NCBI GenBank assembly: GCA_023440945.1
Contig: JAEZRL010000279.1
Location: 1 to 24,773 of the forward strand
Direction of reading: 5' to 3'
DNA: 24,773 bases
Source of the DNA: Bacteroidota bacterium
GTDB lineage: Bacteria > Bacteroidota > Bacteroidia > Chitinophagales > Chitinophagaceae
Shown here: positions 17,630-24,773 of the stretch, piece after piece
How positions within the stretch are numbered: position 1 is the stretch's first letter
Layout of the letters: every line of letters starts with the position of its first letter
Position numbers and translations under genes: made by a program
Notes under the pieces: model-generated
The model's database searches: none
The model's input: only the letters and a program-made list of their open reading frames with translations
Told to the model about the DNA's origin: nothing

Positions 17630-18505
17630 ATGAAAATCGTAAACATTTTAACTGCAACTGCTGTGCTGGTAAGCACTTTCATGTCGTGTAAGAAAGAAGT
17701 AAATGATGTTCAAAACCTGGTTGATGAACCCGTTACCGATGCGGTGCTCTCTTACGTGGACACAAGTAATTTAATTATTCACTCGAACAGTCAACTCAAA
17801 CGGTTAACAGCGATCAAAACTGATTTCAATTCTAATATTGGTGGGTATCTTTTGTCAAAACCGGCTAACTACAGCAAAACAAATAAAGATTATCCCTTGT
17901 TGATCACTTTGCATGGCGCCGGTTTGTGCGGTAATGGAAGATCGGAACTGTATAAACTAACAAAAAATTCTATTCCACGTTTGATACAGACGGACAAATT
18001 TCCAAAAACGGTTAAGGTAAATGGAAATTCATTTTCATTTATTGTTATTGCACCTCAGTTTAAACACAAACCAAGTCCGCAGGACATAAATTCACTGATC
18101 AATCACGCAATAAAGAAGTATCGCGTTAATCCTTCAAGAATTTATTTAGCGGGATTAAGTTTAGGAGGTGGCGCTGTTATGAATTATGCTGCAGAATATC
18201 CTAATAAACTTGCAGCAATCGTTCCTATGGCAGAATGTACAAACCCCAATTCAAGCAAGGCAAGGTCTATTGCAAATGGTAAATTACCGGTTTGGGCATT
18301 TCATAATAAGTTTGATAATGTCGTTCCATCTCATAAAACAGTCAACTTCGTGAACATGATCAATAATTATTCTCCAAAAGTGCCGGTGAAGAAAACTATC
18401 TTTTCTGCCAAAGGTCATAACTGTTGGTCAAGAGCCACCGATCCCGGTTATAAACATGATAACAAAAATATCTATGAATGGATGCTGCAATTTAAAAAAC
18501 AATAA
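17630..18505 (+). CDS. lipoprotein alpha/beta-hydrolase (esterase/'predicted peptidase' type), paralogue 1
   Basis: The 291 residues begin with a lipoprotein signal (MKIVNILTATAVLVSTFMSC, then KKE). The fold carries LHGAGLCGNGRS (oxyanion region), nucleophile Ser177 in GLSLGGGA, Asp229 in FHNKFDNVVP and His263 in GHNCW, a complete catalytic triad. It resembles the extracellular esterase/PHB-depolymerase-like hydrolases often labelled 'predicted peptidase'; the substrate is unknown. The start at 17630 was preferred over an upstream ATG at 17600 because it gives a proper lipoprotein signal matching the paralogue. It is closely similar to the next gene (about 175 bp away), including the leader, so the pair arose by tandem duplication. 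Confidence 0.85.
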   Translation: MKIVNILTATAVLVSTFMSCKKEVNDVQNLVDEPVTDAVLSYVDTSNLIIHSNSQLKRLTAIKTDFNSNIGGYLLSKPANYSKTNKDYPLLITLHGAGLCGNGRSELYKLTKNSIPRLIQTDKFPKTVKVNGNSFSFIVIAPQFKHKPSPQDINSLINHAIKKYRVNPSRIYLAGLSLGGGAVMNYAAEYPNKLAAIVPMAECTNPNSSKARSIANGKLPVWAFHNKFDNVVPSHKTVNFVNMINNYSPKVPVKKTIFSAKGHNCWSRATDPGYKHDNKNIYEWMLQFKKQ

Positions 18506-18539
18506 AACAACCGTAATTTGAATTGCCTTCTTTATTATG

Positions 18540-18575
18540 AAATCCCGGTTTGTACATGCGACCGGGATTTTCGTT
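18540..18575 (+). terminator. terminator of first esterase gene
   Basis: The stem is AAATCCCGGT (18540-18549) / ACCGGGATTT (18561-18570) with an 11-nt loop, then TTCGTTT. Each paralogue therefore has its own terminator and leader, and they are separate transcription units. Confidence 0.75.
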
Positions 18576-18636
18576 TCAAAGCTTTCATAATCTAAATTGG
18601 CTCAACTTTAGACTAAAAATTTAATTGAACTTGCCA

Positions 18637-18680
18637 TACAAGGGCATAATTATTGTGCAGTTCAGGCCAAATTTCTTAGG
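18637..18680 (+). promoter_or_regulatory. conserved 5' leader of second esterase paralogue
   Basis: This is the counterpart of the block before the first paralogue, with AGGGCATAATTATTGTGCAG at 18641-18660. A TTG about 19 nt upstream of TAATTATTG could serve as the -33 box. AGG sits immediately before the ATG at 18681. Confidence 0.45.
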
Positions 18681-19712
18681 ATGAAGATCGTAGCCATTCT
18701 GATTGCTGCAGCAGCGCTTGCCTCTGCTTTTAGTTCCTGCAAAAAAGAAATAAATATCGTTGAACAACCAGTTGAAGAAACGGTGCTGACGGATGACGAC
18801 AGTGAGTTAATTATCAGCAACAACCTTATTAGAAATCAGACGCATATAATAACGGACTTTAATCAAAATATGGGCGGCTATCTGCTCTCAAAACCTTTTG
18901 ATTATAATTCCACTAAAAAAAATTACCCTTTATTAATATCTTTTCATGGAATAGGAAAACGCGGAAACGGCAGGTCAGATATTTATAAGATAACGAGAAA
19001 TTCAATTCCCCGTTTAATACAACTCGGTGTATTTCCTAAAACTTTTAGAGTGAACGGTGAAGATTTTTCATTCATCGTAATTTCTCCCCAATTCAAAGAA
19101 TTTCCGGAGCCTGAAGACATTGATCAATTAATTGAGCATGCTGTAAAAACTTACCGGGTTGACGCAAAGCGCATTTACTTGGTAGGAATAAGTATGGGTG
19201 GCGGAGCTGTGTCAGTATTTTCAGGTACCCATCCTGAGAAAGTTGCGGCAGTTGTTCCCCTTGCAGAATCCAGAATAATGCGTACAGATCAGGCAGAACG
19301 AATTGCTAAAGCAAAACTTCCTATCTGGGCTTTCCATAATAGATTCGACCCGGTTGTACCTTCTTATAAAACAATACACTTTATAAGAATGGTACGAGAT
19401 CATTACAAGAAAGATGATGAGCACAATGGCGATCACGGGCATCATCATAATGATGATGGAGATCATAACAATCACAATGGTCATGGTGATCATGGTCATT
19501 ACGGTAATCATGGGCATCATGAGAATAAGCATGGTAACAATCATGGTCATGAACATGGCCATGACCATGGTAATTATCATGATGATATTCGTGTTAAAGA
19601 AACAATTTTCGATTATGCAGTTCATAATTGCTGGGCAAGAGCTACCAATCCTGATTTCAAACAGGATGATATGAATATTTACGAATGGATGCTTCAATTC
19701 AAACGTGATTAA
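18681..19712 (+). CDS. lipoprotein alpha/beta-hydrolase, paralogue 2, with His-rich insertion
   Basis: The 343 residues have a lipoprotein signal (ending AFSSC, then KKE) and a full triad: Ser171 in GISMGGGA, Asp223 in FHNRFDPVVP and His315 in VHNCW. It matches paralogue 1 along its length, except for about 58 extra residues (about 244-301) inserted between the triad Asp and His. That stretch holds 20 His among Asp, Gly, Asn and Glu in short HGH/DHG units. It is low complexity and is encoded by CAT/GGT/AAT-type repeats, so it probably grew by slippage. It could bind Zn, Ni or Cu at the cell surface beside the active site (inference). A 15-bp terminator follows. Confidence 0.87.
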   Translation: MKIVAILIAAAALASAFSSCKKEINIVEQPVEETVLTDDDSELIISNNLIRNQTHIITDFNQNMGGYLLSKPFDYNSTKKNYPLLISFHGIGKRGNGRSDIYKITRNSIPRLIQLGVFPKTFRVNGEDFSFIVISPQFKEFPEPEDIDQLIEHAVKTYRVDAKRIYLVGISMGGGAVSVFSGTHPEKVAAVVPLAESRIMRTDQAERIAKAKLPIWAFHNRFDPVVPSYKTIHFIRMVRDHYKKDDEHNGDHGHHHNDDGDHNNHNGHGDHGHYGNHGHHENKHGNNHGHEHGHDHGNYHDDIRVKETIFDYAVHNCWARATNPDFKQDDMNIYEWMLQFKRD

Positions 19713-19730
19713 TTTCCAGATCAATCAGCG

Positions 19731-19769
19731 AACAAAGAGGAAAGGATATTTAACCCTTTCCTCTTTGTT
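19731..19769 (+). terminator. terminator of second esterase gene
   Basis: A perfect 15-bp stem AACAAAGAGGAAAGG (19731-19745) / CCTTTCCTCTTTGTT (19755-19769) has a 9-nt loop. The T-rich 3' arm continues into TTGT. Confidence 0.8.
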
Positions 19770-19845
19770 TGTATGAATATTTGTGCAAGCTGAAAACTTA
19801 CTCCCCAAAAAATACTACTTTGCTTTTCTATTGCTTGTACAGACT

Positions 19846-21348
19846 ATGAGTTATAATTATCTTCCTTTAGATCGTAAATGGCTGAGCTTTGAACAGGTTA
19901 AGAATTACATAGATCATCAGCAACTTATTTCTATAACTTTCGATGCCCATCAACGCATAACAAAATGCCGGGAATATCTTGATAAACGGTTAAGTAACTC
20001 GACGGAATTACTTTACGGTATTAACACCGGTTTTGGATTTTTACAAAATGTACAAATTGATAAAGATCAAATTAAGGAACTGCAATACAATTTGCTGAAA
20101 TCTCATGCCTGCGGCGTCGGTGAAGAAGTGCCAAAAGAAATAGTGAAACTGATGCTTATGCTGAAGATAAAATCTTTAAGCTATGGCAACAGTGGCGTTC
20201 AAATTGATACCGTTAAACGTTTGATGGATATGCACAACGAAGAAGTGATTCCCGTAATTTATACACAAGGTTCATTAGGCGCTTCTGGTGATTTAGCGCC
20301 GCTAAGTCACCTCAGTTTACCTTTGATTGGTTTGGGTGAAGTGTATTATAAAGATGAAAAATATTCATCCAAACAAATACTTGAAGAATTTAACTGGCAA
20401 CCAGTTGCATTGCAAATCAAAGAAGGTCTTTCATTAATAAATGGTACTCAGTTTATGAGTGCTTATTGAATGTATTGCTTGAAGAAAAGTGACCATTTAT
20501 TAAAGATTGCCGATATTGTTTGTGCCTTATCATTTGATGCGTTCGATTGCATTACAGAACCATTAAACAAAGCCATTCAACGCATTCGGCCGCATAAAGG
20601 ACAAATACAAACTGCAGCAACACTTCGTCATTATTTAAAAGAAAGCGAGATAGCACAACAAAAAAAGTTGCAGGTACAGGATCCGTATTCTTTTCGCTGT
20701 GTGCCGCAGGTTCATGGTGCATCAAAAGATGTATTTGAAAACGTGTTGAATGTTTTTTTAACAGAAGTAAATTCTGTTACGGATAATCCAAATGTTTTTC
20801 CTGAAGAAGATTTGATTGTAAGCGGTGGAAATTTTCATGGACAGCCATTGGCTTTGCATCTTGATTTTCTTGCCATCGCCATGAGTGAAATTGCAAATAT
20901 TTCTGAAAGAAGAATCTATCAGTTAATAAGCGGACAACGTAATCTGCCTTTATTCCTTGTAAAGAAAGCTGGCTTGAATTCGGGTTTTATGATTCCTCAA
21001 TACACGGCTGCCGGCATTGTTAGCGAAAACAAACAATTATGCACACCTGCATCAGTTGATTCCATTTCTTCGTCCAACAACCAGGAAGATCATGTAAGCA
21101 TGGGCGCTAATGCTGCAACGAAATGTTTGCGTGTGATTAATAATGTAGAAAAAGTTTTGGCCATCGAATTATTAAGCGCAGCACAAGCATTAGAGTTTAG
21201 AAGACCTTTAAAAAGCTCTCCTGTTATTGAAGAACTTGTCTCTAAGTTTAGAAAATCAGTAAGTTTTAATGAAAGCGATCGTGTATTGCATGATGATATA
21301 ATGGAAGCCATTCAATTCATCCGATGTCATAAAAATTTCAGGGAATAA
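19846..21348 (+). pseudogene. hutH: histidine ammonia-lyase, interrupted by in-frame TGA
   Basis: Reading from the ATG at 19846 (MSYNYLPLDRKWLSFEQ) gives 500 codons, the normal length for histidine ammonia-lyase, with one TGA at codon 208 (20467-20469). The enzyme deaminates histidine to urocanate using an MIO cofactor formed from Ala146-Ser147-Gly148 (GSLGASGDLAPLSHLSLPLIG). Other family signatures are YGINTGFGFLQN, LLKSHACGVGEE, LINGTQFMSAY, then after the stop VTDNPNVFPEE and SSNNQEDHVSMGANAA. The SHACG motif favours histidine over tyrosine as substrate. The TGA stands where relatives are expected to have Gly (MSAY-G), so a single G-to-T change explains it. An ATG follows directly (TGAATG), so reinitiation could yield two fragments of 207 and 292 residues. 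A sequence error is possible. Confidence 0.85.
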
Positions 21349-21377
21349 TTTTTATGTTACGGGCTCCATCAAATACG

Positions 21378-21411
21378 GCATCTTCGTTGTGTCACTCACT
21401 TGTACTGCAAC
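21378..21411. repeat. intergenic repeat copy 3
   Basis: GCATCTTCGTTGTGTCACTC followed by ACTTGTACTGCAAC. It matches copy 2 in GCATCTTCGTTG and matches the inverted arm of copy 1 in GTTGTGTCACTCACTT. It lies about 30 bp downstream of the ammonia-lyase stop codon. Confidence 0.5.
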
Positions 21412-21568
21412 AATTTCTTCAGCAATTTAAATAAAGGAATAGAAATAGCTATTCCCCATAGCAGGAAGATAATAAAATATATTAGTTCTGTTGCAGATAA
21501 TACGAACTGATTTAAACTCTAATTTTCTTTGGCATGATTCTATTATCCTGAAACAGAAGGATATAATT

Positions 21569-23587
21569 ATGGCAATAAAAACATATGAACAAAAGCAGAC
21601 GGTAAAAAAGAAGAGAGAAAAAAACACTTCTTTTCCTTCTGATATAAAACCTATGCTCGCAACTTTAGCGGACAAGCCTTTTGACGAAGAAGGCTGGTTA
21701 TACGAGGTGAAATGGGATGGCTACAGGGCTGTTGGTTATATAAACAATGGCGAAGTGAATGTTTGTTCCCGCAACAATAAATCGTTCAACGATAAATTTT
21801 ATCCTGTTTATGAAGCCTTAAAAAAATGGAAAATAAATGCAATTGTAGATGGTGAAATTATTGTGGTGAATGAAAAAGGAATTTCAGATTTTGAAGACCT
21901 GCAATCATGGCGTAGTGAAGCCGATGGCCCGCTTGCTTTTTATCTTTTTGATATTCTGTGGCTGACTGGCGAAAACCTTATGCAGAAACCACTTAACGAA
22001 CGAAAAGAAATTTTGCGTTCTGTTATTCCTTCAGAAAATAATATCATTCGTCTTAGCGAAAACTTTGATTCAACAGGAACGGAGTTTTTTCAATTGGCAG
22101 AGAAAATGGGTCTTGAAGGAATAATGGCAAAGAAAAAAGACAGTTTGTATATTCCTGATACACGCTCAAAAGACTGGTTGAAAATTAAGACCGAAAAACG
22201 TCACGAAGCAGTGATTGGTGGTTACACAAGAAATGAAAACACCACTAAAAAATTCAGTGCATTATTATTGGGCGCTTATGAACATGGTGTACTGAAATTT
22301 ACAGGTCCGGTAGGAACCGGTTTTTCCAATCAAATACAAAATGAATTGATCGAAAAAATGAATGAGTTAAAAACTGCTATTTGCCCTTTCGATACAACTC
22401 CTGAATACAATAAACCTTCACGTTTCCGGCCTGATCCGCCAAAAGCAGAAGTAACATGGCTGGAACCAAAATTAGTGGCAGAAATAAGTTACCGAAGCGG
22501 AAGCCGTCATCCTTCATTTAAAGGTTTAAGAGAAGACAAAGAGGCGAAAGATGTGGTAATTGAAAAACCAGTTGCAACAGAAACAATTTTGCAGGAAGAA
22601 AAAGATTCTTCTTCAAAAAAATTATTCAAACCCGGCACAACAGAAAGAAAAACTTTATTGAATCCAAAAGAAGTAACGCAGGTAAGAAATATTGATGGAC
22701 ATGAATTAAAATTCACCAATCTTACTAAATTATTTTGGCCAAAAGAAAAAGTTACCAAGCGGGATATGCTTAATTATTATTACCAGGTTGCGCCATATAT
22801 GCTTCCATATATGAAAGACAGGCCCCAAACGCTTAACCGTTTCCCACATGGAATAGAAGGAGAAAGCTTTTACCAAAAAAATGTAACAGGAAAAGTACCG
22901 GGCTGGATAAAAACCTTTCCTTATCACAGCGAAAGAGGTGGTGATCGCAATTTTTTAGTTTGTACAGATGAAGCGAGCATTATGTACATCGCTTCATTGG
23001 GTTGTATTGAAATGAATTCGTGGAGCAGCAGGGTGCAAAAACCTGATCATCCTGATTGGTGCATCATAGATCTTGATCCGGATAAAAACACGTTTGAGCA
23101 GGTGATAGAAGCAGCACAGGTTACAAGAAGAATTCTTGAGGCTATTAATGTGCCTTGTTACTGCAAAACCTCAGGCTCAACTGGCTTGCATATTTATATT
23201 CCTTTTGGTGCAAAATATACTTACGAAGATTCTAAAGAGTTCGGAAGGCGGATAGCGAAACTTGTACACGCTGAAATACCTGATTATACAAGTATCGAGC
23301 GGTTAACAGGAAACAGAAAAGGCAAAATGTATATAGATTTTTTGCAAAACCGCCCACAGGCTACGGTTGCCGGCCCTTATTCTTTACGACCAAAACCTGG
23401 TGCAACGGTTTCTATGCCTTTACATTGGGAAGAAGTAAAGAAAGGTTTGAAGATGACCGACTTTACCATTTTTAATGCGATTGACAGAATAAAAAACGAA
23501 GGTGATATTTTTAAAAAGGTACTGGGTAAAGGAATTGATCTTGCACAAACACTTAAAAAAATAGAGAAGGTTTTTGGAATGAAGTAA
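21569..23587 (+). CDS. ligD: ATP-dependent DNA ligase D (ligase + primase/polymerase, no phosphoesterase domain)
   Basis: The 672 residues start at the ATG at 21569, preceded by AGAAGGA as ribosome-binding site. After a basic N-terminal tail (KKKREK), the ligase domain (about 25-300) has catalytic Lys48 in EVKWDGYR, VDGEIIV, LEGIMAKKKDS and DWLKIKTEKRHEAVIGGY. An acidic/serine-rich linker (about 350-385) leads to the primase-polymerase domain (about 395-672) with the metal-binding Asp501 and Asp503 (IDLDPDK), SGSTGLHIYIP and KMYIDFLQN. LigD joins double-strand breaks with Ku in bacterial end-joining. The common Bacteroidota form is phosphoesterase-ligase-polymerase; here the first domain is absent, and nothing resembling it lies in the 220 bp upstream. 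No ku gene is in the window. The next gene starts 105 bp downstream. Confidence 0.94.
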   Translation: MAIKTYEQKQTVKKKREKNTSFPSDIKPMLATLADKPFDEEGWLYEVKWDGYRAVGYINNGEVNVCSRNNKSFNDKFYPVYEALKKWKINAIVDGEIIVVNEKGISDFEDLQSWRSEADGPLAFYLFDILWLTGENLMQKPLNERKEILRSVIPSENNIIRLSENFDSTGTEFFQLAEKMGLEGIMAKKKDSLYIPDTRSKDWLKIKTEKRHEAVIGGYTRNENTTKKFSALLLGAYEHGVLKFTGPVGTGFSNQIQNELIEKMNELKTAICPFDTTPEYNKPSRFRPDPPKAEVTWLEPKLVAEISYRSGSRHPSFKGLREDKEAKDVVIEKPVATETILQEEKDSSSKKLFKPGTTERKTLLNPKEVTQVRNIDGHELKFTNLTKLFWPKEKVTKRDMLNYYYQVAPYMLPYMKDRPQTLNRFPHGIEGESFYQKNVTGKVPGWIKTFPYHSERGGDRNFLVCTDEASIMYIASLGCIEMNSWSSRVQKPDHPDWCIIDLDPDKNTFEQVIEAAQVTRRILEAINVPCYCKTSGSTGLHIYIPFGAKYTYEDSKEFGRRIAKLVHAEIPDYTSIERLTGNRKGKMYIDFLQNRPQATVAGPYSLRPKPGATVSMPLHWEEVKKGLKMTDFTIFNAIDRIKNEGDIFKKVLGKGIDLAQTLKKIEKVFGMK

Positions 23588-23620
23588 GAGGTTGCCAGAG
23601 ATTCTTCAACAAATTAAATT

Positions 23621-23640
23621 TTATTCTTACTTAAGAATAA
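23621..23640 (+). terminator. hairpin after ligD
   Basis: TTATTCTT and AAGAATAA pair (8 bp) around an ACTT loop. No T run follows on the plus strand, so it is a weak terminator candidate. A near-palindrome centred on TTGAATTCAA (23656-23674) follows before the next gene and could be a regulator site. Confidence 0.35.
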
Positions 23641-23692
23641 GCAGATAAAATCGTTATAATTGAATTCAAATTATGCTGCTTATAATTTCTAA

Positions 23693-24511
23693 ATGAAAAA
23701 TAAAACACTATCTGTATGTGATGTTACTATTGCGTACACAGAAATAAATGCCGATGCCTCAAAAACTATTTTTTTTCTTCATGGCAATTCTCAATCTTCA
23801 AATGCATGGCGCAAACAATTGAACAGTTCAGTCCTTTCAGATTGGCGTTTGGTTGCATTTGATCTTCCTGCTCATGGTGCTTCCGGTTTTCCCGGAAAAC
23901 AGTATTGCGCTGTTCCAAAACTTGCTCAACTGTTAAGAGAAGCAATAAAAAAGTTAATGGATGATAAACCATATATACTTGCGGGTATTTCACTTGCTAC
24001 AAACATAATTGCCGAAATGCTTGCTTTTGATTTGCATCCTTCCGGAATAATCCTTGCCGGCCCTTGTGTAATTGGTGATAATATTACACTTGAAAAAATG
24101 ATGAAACCAAATATGCATGTACAGGTTCTTTTTATGGATGATGCGGGAGAACAGAATGTGCAATTATATGCGATGGATACATCTGCTTCGAGAGATGAAG
24201 AAGATATGCAATCCATTTTAAAAGATTACCATTCTGTTCAAAAAGGTTTCCGATCCTTATTGGGAGAAAGCATTCAGCAAGGCAAGTTCAATGATGAGAT
24301 TAACCTGCTTCGGAAAACAAACACTCCTTTATTGATAATTTTTGGAGAAGATGAGAAAGTAATAGATCCTGGTTACCTGGATGAAATTGAAATTCCGTTA
24401 TGGCAAAATCAGATCTTTAAAATTGAAGGTGCAAGCCATTTGGTAAATATTGATGAACCGGAAAAATTTAATGAATTGGCAGCAAAATATGCTGAAGAAA
24501 TGTTTAAATAA
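23693..24511 (+). CDS. alpha/beta-fold hydrolase
   Basis: This 272-residue protein has no signal peptide and should be cytoplasmic. It shows the alpha/beta hydrolase pattern: FFLHGNSQSSNAW (oxyanion hole), VAFDLPAHGASG, nucleophile Ser100 in AGISLA, Asp220 in FGEDEKVID and His249 in GASHLVNIDEPEKF. The nucleophile elbow is GxSxA rather than GxSxG. The general layout resembles small ester or lactone hydrolases such as the MhpC/BioH-like group, but I cannot assign a substrate. Its last 8 bases overlap the end of the convergent LuxR-type gene. Confidence 0.85.
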   Translation: MKNKTLSVCDVTIAYTEINADASKTIFFLHGNSQSSNAWRKQLNSSVLSDWRLVAFDLPAHGASGFPGKQYCAVPKLAQLLREAIKKLMDDKPYILAGISLATNIIAEMLAFDLHPSGIILAGPCVIGDNITLEKMMKPNMHVQVLFMDDAGEQNVQLYAMDTSASRDEEDMQSILKDYHSVQKGFRSLLGESIQQGKFNDEINLLRKTNTPLLIIFGEDEKVIDPGYLDEIEIPLWQNQIFKIEGASHLVNIDEPEKFNELAAKYAEEMFK

Positions 24512-24773
24512 TTCCATTCCTGAAAGCGAAAGCGATCAAAGCTGCCACATTTGGGGTATTGGTTTTGTACAACATGTTTTTACGATGATTTATAACTGTT
24601 CCTTCGCTTATAAAAAATTTAGCGCCGATTTCTTTACTTGTTAAACCCTCAGCCATCCATTTCAAAATTTCTTTTTCACGTTTTGAAAATAACCGGTCTT
24701 CTTCATCAAAATAGTATGCTTTTTTAAAAATCATTTGAGGTCCATCTTTCAAATCCTTTTCTATTTTTTCCAC
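24504..24773 (-). CDS. LuxR-family transcriptional regulator (partial, N-terminus beyond right edge)
   Basis: The 3' end of a gene on the minus strand; about 90 codons are visible. A LuxR/GerE-type helix-turn-helix fills the C-terminus: FSKREKEILKWMAEGLTSKE, then a recognition helix region with ISEGTVINHRKNMLYK, then TPNVAALIAFAFRNGII and stop. The upstream sensory part (response-receiver, PAS or other) is outside the window, so the signal it reads is unknown. The GTG at the very edge is in frame but should not be taken as the start. The gene overlaps the convergent alpha/beta hydrolase by 8 bp (24504-24511). Confidence 0.85.
   Translation of the reverse strand: MEKIEKDLKDGPQMIFKKAYYFDEEDRLFSKREKEILKWMAEGLTSKEIGAKFFISEGTVINHRKNMLYKTNTPNVAALIAFAFRNGII

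Noticed and set aside
19221..19724. Met/Ile-rich open frames on both strands over the His-rich tract (19221-19724 minus, 19414-19674 plus)
   Set aside because: They are shadows made by the CAT/ATG-rich repeat coding for the His-rich insertion.
20467..20469. TGA read as glycine (recoded genetic code)
   Set aside because: Gly is the residue expected here, as in some lineages where UGA encodes Gly. However, no other gene in the window has an in-frame TGA, and the haloperoxidase-like gene ends with TGA, so standard code with a point mutation is simpler.

Overview
The window looks like a chromosomal stretch of a member of the Bacteroidota, most likely family Chitinophagaceae (inference). The evidence is the low GC content, a SusC/SusD outer-membrane pair, lipoproteins whose lipobox is followed by Lys-Lys, weak Shine-Dalgarno signals, and promoters that fit the Bacteroidota sigma consensus TTTG-N20-TAnnTTTG. 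The clearest such promoter lies in front of a tRNA-Arg(TCT).

Layout. (1) 1-602, minus strand: N-terminal two thirds of an agmatinase/arginase-family ureohydrolase, cut by the window edge. (2) 899-2118: a ROK-family repressor broken by a one-base deletion, with a hairpin over its ribosome-binding site. (3) 2180-7171: SusC/RagA TonB-dependent receptor and SusD-like lipoprotein, closed by a strong terminator at 7185-7220. (4) 7355-14129: an exported redox cassette in one direction: redoxin (CxxC), c-type cytochrome joined to a PHM-like copper monooxygenase domain, a 1124-residue FG-GAP/ASPIC-UnbV protein, and a vanadium-haloperoxidase-like PAP2 enzyme. (5) 14313-16175: secreted M1 metallopeptidase. 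(6) 16331-17005, minus strand: uracil-DNA glycosylase, divergent from tRNA-Arg at 17064-17137. (7) 17630-19712: tandem paralogous lipoprotein esterases, the second carrying a 58-residue His-rich insertion near its active site. (8) 19846-21348: histidine ammonia-lyase interrupted by an in-frame TGA. (9) 21569-23587: a LigD that has ligase and polymerase domains but no phosphoesterase domain. (10) 23693-24511: an alpha/beta hydrolase that overlaps, tail to tail, the 3' end of a LuxR-type regulator leaving the window on the minus strand.

How the genes may work together. ROK plus SusCD is the usual arrangement of a nutrient-uptake locus: a ligand-sensing repressor and a receptor/lipoprotein importer. 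The following four genes are all predicted to be exported and are tightly spaced (1-21 bp between three of them, one 168-bp gap). They combine thiol-disulfide, heme, copper and possible vanadate chemistry with a beta-propeller scaffold. This recurring but, as far as I know, functionally uncharacterised gene set is the best candidate for an undescribed system here.

Other points of note: two genes carry single lesions (ROK frameshift, hutH nonsense codon), which may be real decay or sequence errors. An intergenic repeat family with the core CTTCGTTGYGTC occurs three times, always just downstream of a stop codon. The two esterase genes share a conserved 5' leader. No CRISPR array, insertion sequence, rRNA or phage gene was seen.
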